In this document: one piece after another, positions 12,498-24,595 of the stretch | Layout: each line of letters begins with the position of its first letter | Position numbering within the stretch: the first letter of the stretch is position 1 | DNA from: Ichthyophthirius multifiliis | Taxonomy: Eukaryota > Ciliophora > Oligohymenophorea > Hymenostomatida | Assembly (NCBI RefSeq): GCF_000220395.1 | Contig: NW_004086360.1 | Location: 62,001-126,000, forward strand | Direction: 5' to 3' | DNA: 64,000 bases | Translations under genes and position numbers: made by a program | Notes under the pieces: model-generated | What the model was told of the DNA's origin: nothing | Databases searched by the model: none | The model's input: only the letters and a program-made list of their open reading frames with translations

Positions 12498-15137
12498 ATG
12501 TCAAATTTTTAATCTAGTTATACAGCATTTTCTCCATTAATAAAAAAAACTTACAAAATTTGCAAACATTATCTACTGAATATAAATATTTATAAAGTTA
12601 ATTATAATTAATAGATGATCTATTATAAGTTAATTTTTAAAATAATTTTTTAAATTAATTTTTTTTTATTATTTTTTAGAATAAATATGAATGGCTAGGT
12701 GTTTAAGAAATAGTAAAAATATTATTAAAAACAATAAGCGAAGTCATCAAAATATAAGCTGAATAAATTAAGGATTTAGATAAATAAGTAAATATTAATT
12801 TATAATTATTTGTTTCTAATTTTTATTTTTTTTTAAAAAAAAAGAATAATTAAAAAATTATTAATTATGATGATATTTAATTAATATTAAAAGATTTTGT
12901 AAATAAAGTAGAATTTTAATTTTTATTGTAAAATAAAGTAAATAAGGATGATTTAAAAGAGTTATCTTTACCAAAATATGAAGAATAAAATATAATCTTA
13001 AATTATAAATTTGAAGAGTTTCAAAAATAAATTATAAAAACATTAACCAATCTTGTATAATAGAAGGATTTCGATTTTTTACTTAATTAATTATAATAAA
13101 AAGTCAGCCAAAAAGAACTCAATGAAACTTTGGAAAATGATAAATAATTTTTTTTGAATCAAATTTAAAAAAGAGCCAATAAAGTTGATTTAGAAAAATA
13201 CTTTGTAAAAAAAAGCGAGCTTACTTAATTAAAAAAAAATCAATAAAATGAAAATATAGGAAATTATTTATAAAAACAAGATATAAGAGATTTAGTAGAA
13301 AAAAGCGAATTTTAAAAAGAACACAATGAATTAAAAATATTTGTTTTTAACTAAATGGAAAGTATGAAAAATGAATAAAATAAAATTATTAATAAAATCA
13401 AAGAATATGATTTAAATAATATACTTTTTAATGATTTTGAAAATAAAATAAATTCTTAATTCGATATTAAAATAAATTCTTATTTTGAAAATAATGCTCA
13501 TCTTTTAATAAAAGATGAATTTAATAATTTTAAAGAACAAATCTTAAAATAAAATTAAATTGGATTATTAGAATAACGATTAAATGATTATATTGAAAAA
13601 GTTATTTAATTAGAAAATTAAGTGCTAAAAAATTAAAATCAATATGATAATTTAGAATTGAAAAATTTCATATAAGAGAATTAAAACGAATTTTAAGATA
13701 AAATTAATGACTTTGAAAATAAATTTAGTAAAATTTATCAGTTAGAAGATAATCTTAAGGATATTGAAAATAAATATCATTAAATTTTTGAAGGTTTCAA
13801 AGAAAATTAGGTAAAATTAGAAGAAAAGAATATAGCCACATTTAATTAAAATAATACATAAATATAAGATAATTTAGAATTAGTTTAAAATAAATTTATT
13901 TAAATCGAAAAAAAAATCAACTAACTAGAAAACAAATTACAAGAAAAGTTTAGTTTTGAAGAATAATCTTAAAAGATATAGATTATTGAGGAATATAATA
14001 TAAATTTAAATTAAAAACTAGAAAAATGCATACTAGATTAATCAAAAATATAAGAAATAGAATTTAAGATAGATCAAATGAATAAAGAAATTGAAAATAT
14101 TTATGAAAAAATAAAAAAATAATAAGAAGAAGCTATATAATAAAACGAAAACAACTAATAAATAATCAAAGATTAATTTTAAAATTTTTTATAAGAACAA
14201 GAAAAGAAAAATGATGAAAATTTAGAAAATAACTAATAAAATTAAAAAGAAGAAGAAAAAAATTAAAAAATATTGAATTTTGAAAAATAAATAAAAACTT
14301 TAGAAAATTAAAATTAATAATTGATATAAATAACAAACGATTTAATAAAAAAAAATGTTAATATTTAGGATTTGGATTTAATTTTATAAAATAAATTTTA
14401 GAATTTTAATAAGGTTTTTTAAAATGTTTAAAACTTAGAAAAAAATATTATGAATGATATTTAAAAGATAAATAGTGAAAATTAATTATTTGTTAAATCT
14501 ATTAATGATTAAATTAAATAAAAAGCGGGTAAAAAATAAAAACTTATTATTTATATAAATACAAAAAAAAAACTAAAGATTAATGTGATTTTAATAAATC
14601 TTTAATTGATATTTATACAGATTTAGAAAAAAAAGCATCCAATGATAACTTTTTATGTTTTGTAAATGAATAAAGTCTAATAAATGAAAAATAATAATCA
14701 GAAAATATAATTGGTAAATGGACTTGGAAAAAAAATTAGAATTAAAAATTAAATATAGTTGAATGGTAATAATAAATATTCAATAATATGCCAGATAACT
14801 TTTTATGGGAAAAAAATTGTACTTAAATAGCTTGTGTTAACTAAGGTCTTTATTAAATAATCATTTGCTTTTTTATAGAAGGTAAAATTAATGCAAAGTT
14901 TTAAGCCTTTTTAATTATTAATGATTAAAAGATTAAAATTAATTACAAAGATTAAATTATATTTAACAATATAATAAGTAAATTTGTTTTTTAATTTATT
15001 TTATTTAACAATTTATTTTAGGTAATACTTTATATGATTTCATAATCTTACCTGAAAGATCAAATATTTAATTAGTTTTTGAGGGCGATTAATAAAATTT
15101 ATAATTAGAAGGCTTTTTAAGAATCAAAAGATTTTGA
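12498..15137 (+). CDS. Long coiled-coil protein with C-terminal beta-rich domain, 801 aa
   Basis: Start ATG 12498-12500 (MSNFQSSYTAFSPLIKK). Four introns (12597-12679, 12788-12844, 14529-14578, 14978-15021) leave exactly 802 codons. Residues from about 40 to 640 are a near-continuous heptad-like coiled coil of N, K, E, L and I. The last 150 residues change character: IIGKWTWKKNQNQ, MPDNFLWEKN, GLYQIICFFIEGKINAKFQA, SNTLYDFIILPERSN, FEGDQQNLQLEGFLRIKRF, a run of short hydrophobic strands resembling a jelly-roll (C1q/TNF-like) fold. The fold is inferred from pattern only. Such a layout suggests a filament or scaffold with a globular, perhaps trimerising, end. No signal peptide was seen. Confidence 0.7.
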
Positions 15138-15517
15138 TGAAAATAATAATAATTTAAATTATTAGGGTTTTTATATAATCATTTATTTTATAATATTTTT
15201 GTAATTTTTTCTTTATATAAAAAGTTAATATATTTTTATTTCATGGTGATAATTATTTTTTAATTTACCCACTATTATGTTTATTAAAAAGTAAAAATAA
15301 TTTTTGTTTAATAATTTGTTTTTTTTTTAATAATAATGTTAAAAACCAAATAATTAATCTTTATTTTATTAAATAAAAAAAATAAAATTAAAAAAATAGT
15401 TAAAAACTATTTCATAATTGATTATAATTAAATTAATATTAAAAAAATAAAATTCATAATTTTTTAAAACCATTTTTAATTTTTACTATTATATTTTATT
15501 TCTAATTAATAATAAAA
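15138..15517. other. Intergenic A/T-rich DNA
   Basis: 380 bp between two co-oriented genes. Homopolymer and A/T low complexity only. Confidence 0.5.
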
Positions 15518-17225
15518 ATGTAAAGTATATCGTAATTAAGTTAGTTAGTTTTTCAAAAAAGAAATCAAATATCAGAAGTAGAAAAACAAAAAAGAAGATA
15601 ATTAATAGAATAATAAAAAATACAGCAATAAGAAGACATATAGGTAAAAATAAAATAAAAAATCAATTCATATTTAAATAGTAAATTCATAAACTATTGA
15701 AATAAAATAATCGAACAAGTACAGATGCAGAACTGTTTATAAAATAATACGGAAATATTTAATTTTTTAAAGAATATATTTAAGACGGAAAGGTATAACT
15801 TGTCAGATAATTCTTTTATAAATGTGATTTAGATCAATATTAGCACAACTAGTATGTGACAAAAAAAGGTTTTTTTTTTTATAAAATAAAAACATAAAAA
15901 ACAAAAAGGTGAATTTAAAAATAAATTTTAGGTGATTTTAGAAGGATAGTTATCTTTATACTTTGAGTAGACTTAATAAAATAAATTAATTTTATTAAAG
16001 AAATTATTCCCAGGTGATATAATAGAAGCTGGATCTTTTTTAGAGTAATAAATCTTTTTTATGACAACAAAAGTAACTTCTGAAGCAGGAGCTAAAATAG
16101 TAAGTTTATCTGAGAAAGATTTCTATACTATTTTTAATAGATAAGAAAACGAAAAGCATTAATATATAAAAAACTTTATTAAAGGAATCAATTTATTTTC
16201 AGATTGGCCAAATGATAGCATTTTAAAACTTTAATTAGTTGCTTAAGTATATACTGTTTTTAAATCTTAGATTATATATTAAGAAGGATAATAAAGTCAT
16301 GCCATATTTATAATTAAAAATGGGGAATTCGGGGTATTTTTTAATTTTTGTATTTTTTTAATTAACTTAAATAAAAAAGGAATATAAAAAAAGATCGTTA
16401 TGGATGAAAAACAAAATGAACATTTAAAATGAATATGATGGTTTTAATTTAAAAAATTATGAAGAATTCTGTGAAAACCCAACAGGAGTTTTAGCCAAAA
16501 AAGGTGAAACAAAAAAGCAAGTTATGCAAAAAATATCTAATATTTTAATTAGATCAACTATAGAAATAAATTCAGATTTAGTAGATAGTCTTACTGGGTT
16601 TTAGTGTTTTGGAATTTAAGAAATAATTTATAATAAACCTAGATAAACAAGTGTGATTTGCAAATCTTAATAAGGAGAAATTATATAAATAAAAATTAAA
16701 GACATGCTATTAATTGCGTCAGAAAGTCCTATTCTGAAGCTTTTAATAATTTAAAAAATGATGATGACATAAAAATAAAATAACTAAACGAATTTTAATG
16801 CAGAAATTAACATATTAAATCAGACTGGAAATCAAGCTAAATAATATTCTTTTGATTTATTAAATAGAAATTCAAACGAATTAAAAAATACAGAAAGTAA
16901 TTCAAATACGTTTTAAAGTTAAAGAAGCTCATAAAATTAGAATGAAAAAAAAAAAATCAATTCAAATGACGAAAGAAATTTGATAAAAAAAGACTATATT
17001 ATTTAAAAAAAAAATAAAAAATTAGAAGATGATTTATAATTAAAACTACCTTAAATTCCAATTAATAAATTAAATATGAGTATGAATTTTGCTTAAAATA
17101 ATAAATAAGGAAATAAAAAATAATAAGCCGATCATCAAGATTATAGATAATTGAGTTCAAATTGTTCATAAAACGAATCATATTTTTAATAACTATTGTA
17201 ATCTAAAAGATAAATAAATTTTTGA
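15518..17225 (+). CDS. Cyclic-nucleotide-binding-domain protein, 527 aa
   Basis: Start ATG 15518-15520 (MQSISQLSQL). Introns at 15644-15681, 15869-15908 and 16334-16379 leave exactly 528 codons ending at TGA 17223-17225. A coiled Q/E/K region comes first, followed by two cNBD-like folds: VILEGQLSLYF, KLFPGDIIEAGSFLEQQ and AKIVSLSEKDFYTIF, then LFSDWPNDSILKLQ, VYTVFKSQIIYQEGQQSHA and IFIIKNGEFGEYKK. The phosphate-binding cassette lacks the usual GE.AL..R.A and its Arg, so cAMP/cGMP binding is doubtful. No kinase or channel domain is present, unlike PKA-R or CNG channels. The tail is Ser/Asn/Gln-rich and low-complexity. Could be a regulatory or ciliary cNBD protein. Confidence 0.82.
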
Positions 17226-17385
17226 ATACTAATTTTTATATAGCTTTTACTGATTATTTTTTTTTAAAAAATTATTATTATTATTATTATTATTTTCTTA
17301 CTTATTTATAAAAGTTAAATTTAATAAATGTATAAGCTTTCTTTTTTAAATGATTAAATAAATTTATATTTAAATTATTAATTAA

Positions 17386-17467
17386 GGCAGTTTGTCCGAG
17401 TGGTTAAGGAGGGCGACTTAAGATCGTCTGGACGTAGTCCGCGTGGGTTCAAATCCCACAGCTGCCA
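17386..17467 (+). tRNA. tRNA-Leu (anticodon UAA)
   Basis: Cloverleaf read by eye. Acceptor GGCAGTT pairs with AGCTGCC (one G-U), discriminator A. The D arm contains GAGTGGTTAAGG. Anticodon stem GGCGA/TCGTC encloses loop CTTAAGA with anticodon TAA. A long variable arm (TGGACGTAGTCC) follows, typical of class II tRNA-Leu, then the T arm GTGGGTTCAAATCCCAC. No intron; CCA not encoded. It reads UUA, by far the main Leu codon in these AT-rich genes. A T-run directly after it serves as the Pol III stop. Confidence 0.97.
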
Positions 17468-17487
17468 ATTTTTTTTTTTTTTTTTTC
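17468..17487 (+). terminator. Pol III poly-T terminator of the tRNA
   Basis: A run of about 16 T begins two bases after the discriminator base; it is the expected RNA polymerase III termination signal. Confidence 0.85.
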
Positions 17488-17960
17488 ATATATAAATAAT
17501 TTTGTAATTTACTAACAAATTATTTATAACTTTTTTGTATTTTTTAATTAAATTCATATATTTTTATTAGTCGTAAAAAATATTTTCAAATTAAGTATTA
17601 TTTATTTTTATTGATAATTATATAAAAATATATCGAATTTTAGAATAAGATTAATTATTATAATTTCTTTTTTATAAATATAATGATTTGTATTAATAAG
17701 AAATATATATAAATATTTAAATAATAATATATTATTTAATTTAATTATTTGATTTTTTATTAAATTGAAATATTTATAAATATTAATTTATTTATAAATA
17801 CTAAAGAATTTTCGAATCAAAGAAAAATTATTTTATGTCAGGTTAATTTTATTTAATAAAAGTAAATATTTTATTTTAATATTTTTATGAATATTATAAA
17901 ATTAATATATTTTTATTTTTTGCTTTTCCTTTTTTTTATTATTTTAAAAAATTAGAATAT
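17488..17960. other. Intergenic A/T-rich DNA
   Basis: Region between the tRNA and the end of the CFAP53 gene. No further feature seen. Confidence 0.5.
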
Positions 17961-19758
17961 TCAAAAAGGTCTTTTCTTTCTTAATTCTTCCAACTTTTTT
18001 TATAAAAATAAATAAATTGAAAAATGCTTTATTATTATTTTACTAGCATCTTTCCTTCGAGTTTTTTTTATTAGATTTTTCTTTCATAATCAAGTTACAT
18101 TAGCCTTTCTTATTCTTCCTCTTCTTTTTTTTTTTATAACTCTTCGTATTTTTTTCTTTCTTTTTCTGACATTTATCCAATAAGATTTCCTTAATATTTC
18201 TTATTTGTCTTTTATTTTTAAATATTATTTAACAAAAAGTTATTTTTAATAAAATTAATTAAACCATATACAATTCTAATCTTTTCCTTTCACATTCCTC
18301 TTCATAAGCTTTAACAGCTTTATTTAAAATATCCTTTTCAATCTCCTTTTATTCAATTTCAATTTATGATAATTATTCTAAAAATATGTTTAATTTAAAA
18401 AAAAAGAAAAATAAATGTACATTTTAATTCAATATTATCTTTTCTATTATCATATACTTCATGCATTAGTTTGATTCTTGCATCCTTAAATATATTTAAA
18501 TAGATATTGTAAATTAATAAAATAATTTACCATTTCCTTTTTCCATATTGCTTATTATCTTTAATACTATTTTTCAGCCTCAATTTATATTAACTTATCT
18601 AATTCAGCTTCATAAGCATGTGCTTCATTAGATCTATTTTTAAAGTTTAATAAAAATTATTTTGTTTCTTCTTAAAATCTTCTTTTCTATTCAGCTTCTA
18701 ATTGATCAAGCATTTTTTCTTTTAAGATTATTTTATCAACCATTTCTTTATCTTAAATTTTCTCTATTTTTTTCTCCATTTCTTGTCTTCTCTATAATTC
18801 TTCATTGTTTCTTTTTATTTCTTGATTTAATTCTTTGTTAAATTAATTAAGGTCTTGTTGTTGTTTTTAATGTCTTTCTTCTTCTTTTTTCCATTCTTCT
18901 TTCTATTTTATTTTAAAGATTAATTATATATATATAGTTTACTAGCATTTATTTTTCTTTCTAATGTAAATTTTTTCATAATTTTCTTTATCTTAATTAT
19001 TTTACTTTTTTATATAAAATATATTTAACAAAAACAAATAAATATCTTTATTTTCTTACTAATTATGATAAAAGAACTTTTTTTCTTTCTTCAACTTTTT
19101 ATTATCTTTCTTATTCTTTAATTCTTTCTTCTTTTTCTTTTCTTCTAATATCAATTTTATAAAGTTCAGAATAAATCATCTCCTCTAATAATATATACTT
19201 ATTTATTTATTTTTTTTTAAAAAATTAACCTTCATATTATTTTTTTAAAAGATCTTATTTTTCCATAATTTAAATATTTTATTCATGTAAAGTTTTAAGT
19301 TCTCTAAAATCCGCATCCACTTTTCTTAACTCATCTGCGTTTCTAATAAATTATTATTCAGTTTTTTCTGCAACAAACTTAAGTCTTTCATTTTCTTTTT
19401 ATTCTTATAATTCTTTTACTCTAATAAGCATTTTTCTTCTTATATCTTCTGTTGTTTCTTACATATCTTTAATTCTTTATTTGTGTTATTCATGTTCTCC
19501 AGCTAATAATAAGGCAAGTTTCTATTTTCTTTAATTTAATTATCTTTAAGATTCTTCTCTAAGTTATTAAAGTCTTTGTTTCATATATTTTGCTTGATTC
19601 ACTTTCTATCCACGATTTTCCCATACAGCAAATTGTTTTTCGTAAAATTCTTAATTTAGTTTTGTTTACAATTTATCTATGTGTTCTTCGTAATTTCTTC
19701 TTTAATATATAGCACGAATATTTGGATTTGTTGAAGTTGTGTTTTTATTTATAATCAT
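17961..19758 (-). CDS. CFAP53: Cilia- and flagella-associated protein 53 (CCDC11), TPH domain
   Basis: A coiled-coil microtubule inner protein of ciliary doublets in other organisms. Start ATG 19756-19758 (MIINKNTTSTNPNIRAIYQR). It is a near-continuous E/K/R/Q helix with family-typical stretches: QKLALLLAGEHEQHKQRI, VKELQEQKENERLKFVAEKT, QQFIRNADELRKVDADFREL, EKQDLLKKQYE. Several short introns interrupt it, each with GT...AG (one near 19190-19222 and a last one near 18000-18050). The short final exon gives LEELRKKRPF before TGA 17961-17963. The alternating Glu/Arg/Lys pattern is that of the trichoplein (TPH) family, and the LLAxEHE and FVAEK.xQ.F segments point to CFAP53 rather than CFAP45. 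A ciliate is expected to need it for its many cilia. Confidence 0.82.
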
Positions 19759-20177
19759 TTTTTTTATTGAAATTATTTATTTACTTTTTATTTTTTAAAA
19801 TTTTTTGAATACATTATTTTTTTTTTTTCTAATATTAATTATTAATTTTTGAACTATATAAATTTATTTTTTTAATTTATATTTTTTATTATTTATTAAT
19901 GTAACTTTTTTTTATAATGATTAACTTTATTTATATTTGTTAGTCTTTTAAAAAATTCATAATCTAAATCTTATTAAATTTTTAATAAAATATAATAAAA
20001 CATTATTTACTAATTAAATGAAAGATATATTTTATAATTTAGAGAATAAATATTATTTAAATTTTCATATCTAATAAAATTTAAATAAATTAGCATTAAT
20101 ATTAGTAAAATTAATCTTTAAAAAAAAAAATCCAAATAAAAAAAACAATATAGTCGCATTTATAAAAATTTTCTTAA
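19759..20177. other. Intergenic A/T-rich DNA
   Basis: 419 bp between two minus-strand genes. Nothing recognisable. Confidence 0.5.
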
Positions 20178-23100
20178 TCAAGAAATAATAATAGTCAATA
20201 GATAAATAAAAATAGTAAAATGTTCTACAATATAAGGAATTCCAAAATTTCTCATAGGTTCTCTTTTTGTTCTAATATATTAGAGTAATTTTTCTTCAGT
20301 ATTAAACACTTTTATAATTTATTTATTGTTAATAACTATATCTTCGATCTCTTATTTTTCGTTAAGGAATTATTAATGGTTTAATTAAAGTATAAGAAGC
20401 TAAACCTATAACTAGTAAAGTTAATTTGCTAGTAGATATAACATTTAATTTTATTAAAGTCCTTAATATTCAGTGACAAAAAGTATGAACTTTTTAATTT
20501 TGAAGTTTTCGTTATTAATAAAATTAGTTTTATTATGAGTATAAAAATTACTAATTGCTTTTCTAACCCCAAAATGTAGAAGCGAATTAATTTTTATATT
20601 TTATTTTTATTTTAATTTTTATTTTTCTTTATTATTTTTTGCTTCATTATTTTATTCATTTTTAAAATTTAATATAAGGAAATCATTAAAAGTTTTAAAA
20701 ATATTTTGTTTTTAATATTAGTTTTTTACAAATAAGTTATTTTCTTAATCAAAAACAAAATAATGCTATTAACTTTTAGTAATTCTTGTAAAAATTTTAT
20801 CATTTTTTTTATTAATAGTATTATTTAAACAATTTTATGCCTATTTTATTTACTTGAGATTTAAAAGCATTAAATTTTATGAAAATGTATTTTCTTGAAA
20901 TTAAATAAATCCCAATTAATCTTCATTTTTAAAAAGTACTTCCTTTTATAATTGAGATATTAAAAAAATAATTTTTTTATAATAATTTTCAGAAACAATA
21001 ACCATATTAATTTTAAAAATAATAGAATTGTTGAAATTTTACAATAGTTTGTCAATTTTTTAAGGAATCTTAATTTGTAAAGATTAAAATGTATCCTTTA
21101 AAATATTCAAAGTTACTAATCTATAGAAAGGAAGGTAATATTTTCTGTTTTCGAATTATTTAGTTAGAATTTCAAGAACTTTTTGATAATTCTTTTTAAA
21201 TAAATATATTCGTGCTTCTTAAATTGTCAAAATATTCACATATATATCATTCGGATAATCATAATTGTTTTCTTTTTCGCTAATTTCTCTTTTTAATTTT
21301 GACTTTAAATATTTTTTAATTAAAATCTTCTTATTTTATAAAGATAAACCTTAACTTGGTTAATTTTACTTTTTATTCATAAGCATTGTGCTTTAATTAT
21401 ATGTTCTTAGTTATTAATTTGATATTTATAAATTTTTTGTATTATCATTAAGTTTCAATGTATTAAAATTATGCAAAGAAGATATTGTAAAGTTCATTGT
21501 CATTGGAGAATTCAATTTTGATATAGTTTCTTATAAATACCTTTTTTGCATTATGTTTTTACGTTTTTTATCCAATTTATATTTTTTAAATTTTCTTATT
21601 GATTTTTAATGGCATAGTTGTGCTTTTTATAAATTTCCTAAGTTTAAATAGCAAAAAGATAGTTAAGAAAGTACTAAAGTAACTTTCCCAGTAAAACTTA
21701 CTTTTAGTTTTTTTAATTCAATTTATATGGCAAGTACACTTTTAAGCATTTTTTTATATTCAAACCATAAATTTTATTTAGTTTGAATTAAATACATTAA
21801 GAAAGCTTATGAATAGTTATATTTTCTATTAAAAAGGATTTTTAAAAGAACTTATTGTTTTTGTGCCATATATTCGATTCTTATAGGCGAATAGTCGTTA
21901 AGTTCATATTGTATATAAATAATCGCTTTTTAATAATTTTACATAGCTTCAATATATCTTTTATTTTAAAAATGAATGTTTCCCATATTATTAAAACATA
22001 TTCCTAAAGCTCTTAAATTATTAAACTATTTGAAACAGCTTACTTAATAAAGCAATTGTAACAATGATTCACTATCTTTTATATTAAAAATATCTTTTGT
22101 TGTACACTAGAGTGTTTTAAATATATTTTTAAATGCGTTTAATAAAATTAATTACTCTTTTGATTAAAATAAATTACGGATTTCCTCATACTCAAATATA
22201 TCTTAGTTTATTAATTCCATAGCTTATAATTCGGAATTTTCATGTATTTTTTTTAATATGTTAATCATTGTCTATATTGGATTTAATATAAGAATTGATG
22301 TTCTGTAAGATATATATACGCTATAAAATATGAAAAAAAAAAGAGATACTAAAGCACTTACATTGATAATAAAAAATTACTTCTTAATTTTCAATTACAT
22401 TGCTATACTTGCTGCATCTAGTTCTTGTCGTTTTATAAGATCAACTATTATATATATAGTCTTTTTTATAATGATTGGAGAATTCGGAATAAATTATTTT
22501 TGGATTATTTATATTGGATTTAATTATACAAAGTATATATTATTATCTTAATCTTGAATTTCAAATTAAACTTTATTCAATGAATTAGAAAACAGATCTT
22601 ATAATTATATTTTTTCTTATTTTATTGTTTATTTATTGTCATATAAAACCTACATTTAAGTTAAAAAATAATTTATTTCGCTTATTGGAATATTCAATTT
22701 TTTTAAATAATCTTACAAGCTTATTATTAAATTTGTTTTTTTTTCATTTTAATTATCCGAATTATATACTAGAAGCTGGCTTTCTATATCAAAAATTAAT
22801 AAAATTGAATTTTCCTTTATAAAATTTTTAAAAAAGTTATTGTATTATTCATCCATAAACTCAAAGCATAAAACAGAAAAAAAATTATTCTCTTGTTAAT
22901 AATTAATATTTGCACATATATTATTTAATATTTTTGCATTTTTATTATTTAAAAAGTCTTCTTCTTTCAAATATTAATTTTAAGGTTAAATTATATTTAT
23001 AAATTAGTCTTATAACTAAGAATATTCAAATTAATAAGTACACCTTGGATCAAAAGCTTTTATATTTTTCTCATATCTACAATTTTTTATTTGAGAAGAA

Positions 23101-23690
23101 AACATAAAAGAAAAAATACTATTGTATTAAATTCCTGATTATTCTAATATAATGTTTATACTATTGAGTTTTAGTAAAGTTAAAGATTTTTACATTTAAA
23201 AATAATTTAATATTGATTATGAAATAAAATTAAGGTATGATATTTTTCGAATAATCTTTTACTTTTCTTAATCTAAATTTTCAAAATTTTAATTATTTTT
23301 TTCATACCAAAATTAAATTCTTAAATCATTTTAACCATTTAAAACATTTAAAAGTTTACCTTACTCTTTTATATTAAATAAACTTTTTTAAAATGCATAA
23401 TTTTTATTTAAGTTAATTGCATTGGTATTTTATGAAATTAAAATTTAATTAAATTTAATTAATAATTGCATGTGTATAATGTATTATTAAAAACTCGTAT
23501 TTATTTTGAATATTTATCCTACAGTTTACGATAAAAAAAATAGTTTTTTATCTTTATATAATAGGTTTCTAAAATTTTATATTGTATTTTTAGATTCTAA
23601 ATATGAAATTTATATAAAAGTGAATAAGAGCAAAAATTAAACTAATGTTGCAAATAAGCTTATTAATATTATTTTGCATTGCAATTTCAT
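20178..23690 (-). CDS. Two-TM receptor-like protein: Cache-like ectodomain, HAMP-like linker, TPRs, 1,170 aa
   Basis: An intronless frame of exactly 1,171 codons from ATG 23688-23690 to TGA 20178-20180. TM1 sits at residues about 8-30 (SLFATLVQFLLLFTFIQ). A roughly 400-residue ectodomain follows, with helical Cache-like segments (FFLSQTVGQIFK, NDLRIQFWYEKN, ISQSILNYFQ) and AFDPRCTYQFEY. TM2 is FFIINVSALVSLFFFIFYSV, then NPIQTMINILKKIHE in the HAMP position. TPR-like units (GICFNNMGNIHFQNKRYIEA, LSFCYLNLGNLQKAQLCH) fill the cytoplasmic part. Near the C-terminus FILFVTEYQGLQ...LYLLANQLY looks like a degenerate VWA core. No kinase or cyclase domain is seen. Domain names rest on pattern only. The length without TGA makes the gene certain. 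Confidence 0.85.
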
Positions 23691-24595
23691 TTATTTTAAT
23701 TGTTATAGGAATATATAATTTAAAATAATTTTTATATTAATTATCAAATAATTATTTTAGTATTAAATAATTTTTAATTTTAGTTATAAAGTAAAAATAA
23801 AAAATAATATTTAACAATTTTAAATTTTTTAATTAATAATAAGGAATTTAATAATTCTTATATTTTTTAAATACAATATTAATAATAAATAATATTTACA
23901 AATATAATTTAAGTACTATTATTTTTTTTTTTAATGATTTATTTTATTTTAACAAATAAATTAATACATCAATTTAAAACAGTCTTTGTATTTTTAATTC
24001 TAAAAATATGGTAAATATTGGATAACGGTATTAAATCATTATAAAGAGGATATTTACAGTATTTTTTTTAAAAAAACTTATATTTTTATATTAATTCTAA
24101 AAATATAATTTAATTTTGTATCACTTGTAAAAAAAATTAATATTTATTTAGTTTTTTTACAAAATAAAAAAAGTTATTTTTCTATTAAATTAAATTAAAA
24201 ATGAGAATAATGCTTTATACCGTTGAATTACTCTGAACTTGAAGTATGTTATTTTTAAACTCTAGTTCCATAATTATCTCCGTATAAAATCTCGTTTATA
24301 TTAATTTTAAAAAATAAAAATTTACGTAATAATATTATATTTTAAAATTATAAAAGCCTAGAAATGAAATAAAATTAAGTAAATAAATTAAACTAAACTG
24401 CTTCAAAATGTTTATTAAGCATTTATATTATTAAAAAATAAAAAAATAATCACAATAATAATTTTTATAATTTAAAATATGAATTGCATTTTAAATTGTA
24501 AAAAACATATATATTTTTTAAAAATAATAATTTTTTTTATTTTTGTTTAAATAATTTTTTAATATTGTTTCTTATTTATTTAATTTTTTTTTTTT
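23691..24595. other. Intergenic; contains one weak 100-codon frame
   Basis: Mostly A/T-rich. A minus-strand frame of 101 codons at 23969-24271 is listed separately. The rest shows nothing. Confidence 0.45.
23969..24271 (-). CDS. Possible small protein, 100 aa (weak)
   Basis: ATG 24269-24271 (MELEFKNNILQVQ) runs to TGA 23969-23971 in one frame. The ends are more coding-like (KYPLYNDLIPLSNIYHI) than the A/T-only middle. No family recognised. A frame of 100 codons without TGA is not rare in this DNA, so this is only a candidate. Confidence 0.25.

Noticed and set aside
22330-22822. Plus-strand hydrophobic frames that look like small membrane proteins
   Set aside because: They lie antisense to the uninterrupted 1,171-codon receptor gene; the hydrophobicity is a reverse-complement artefact.
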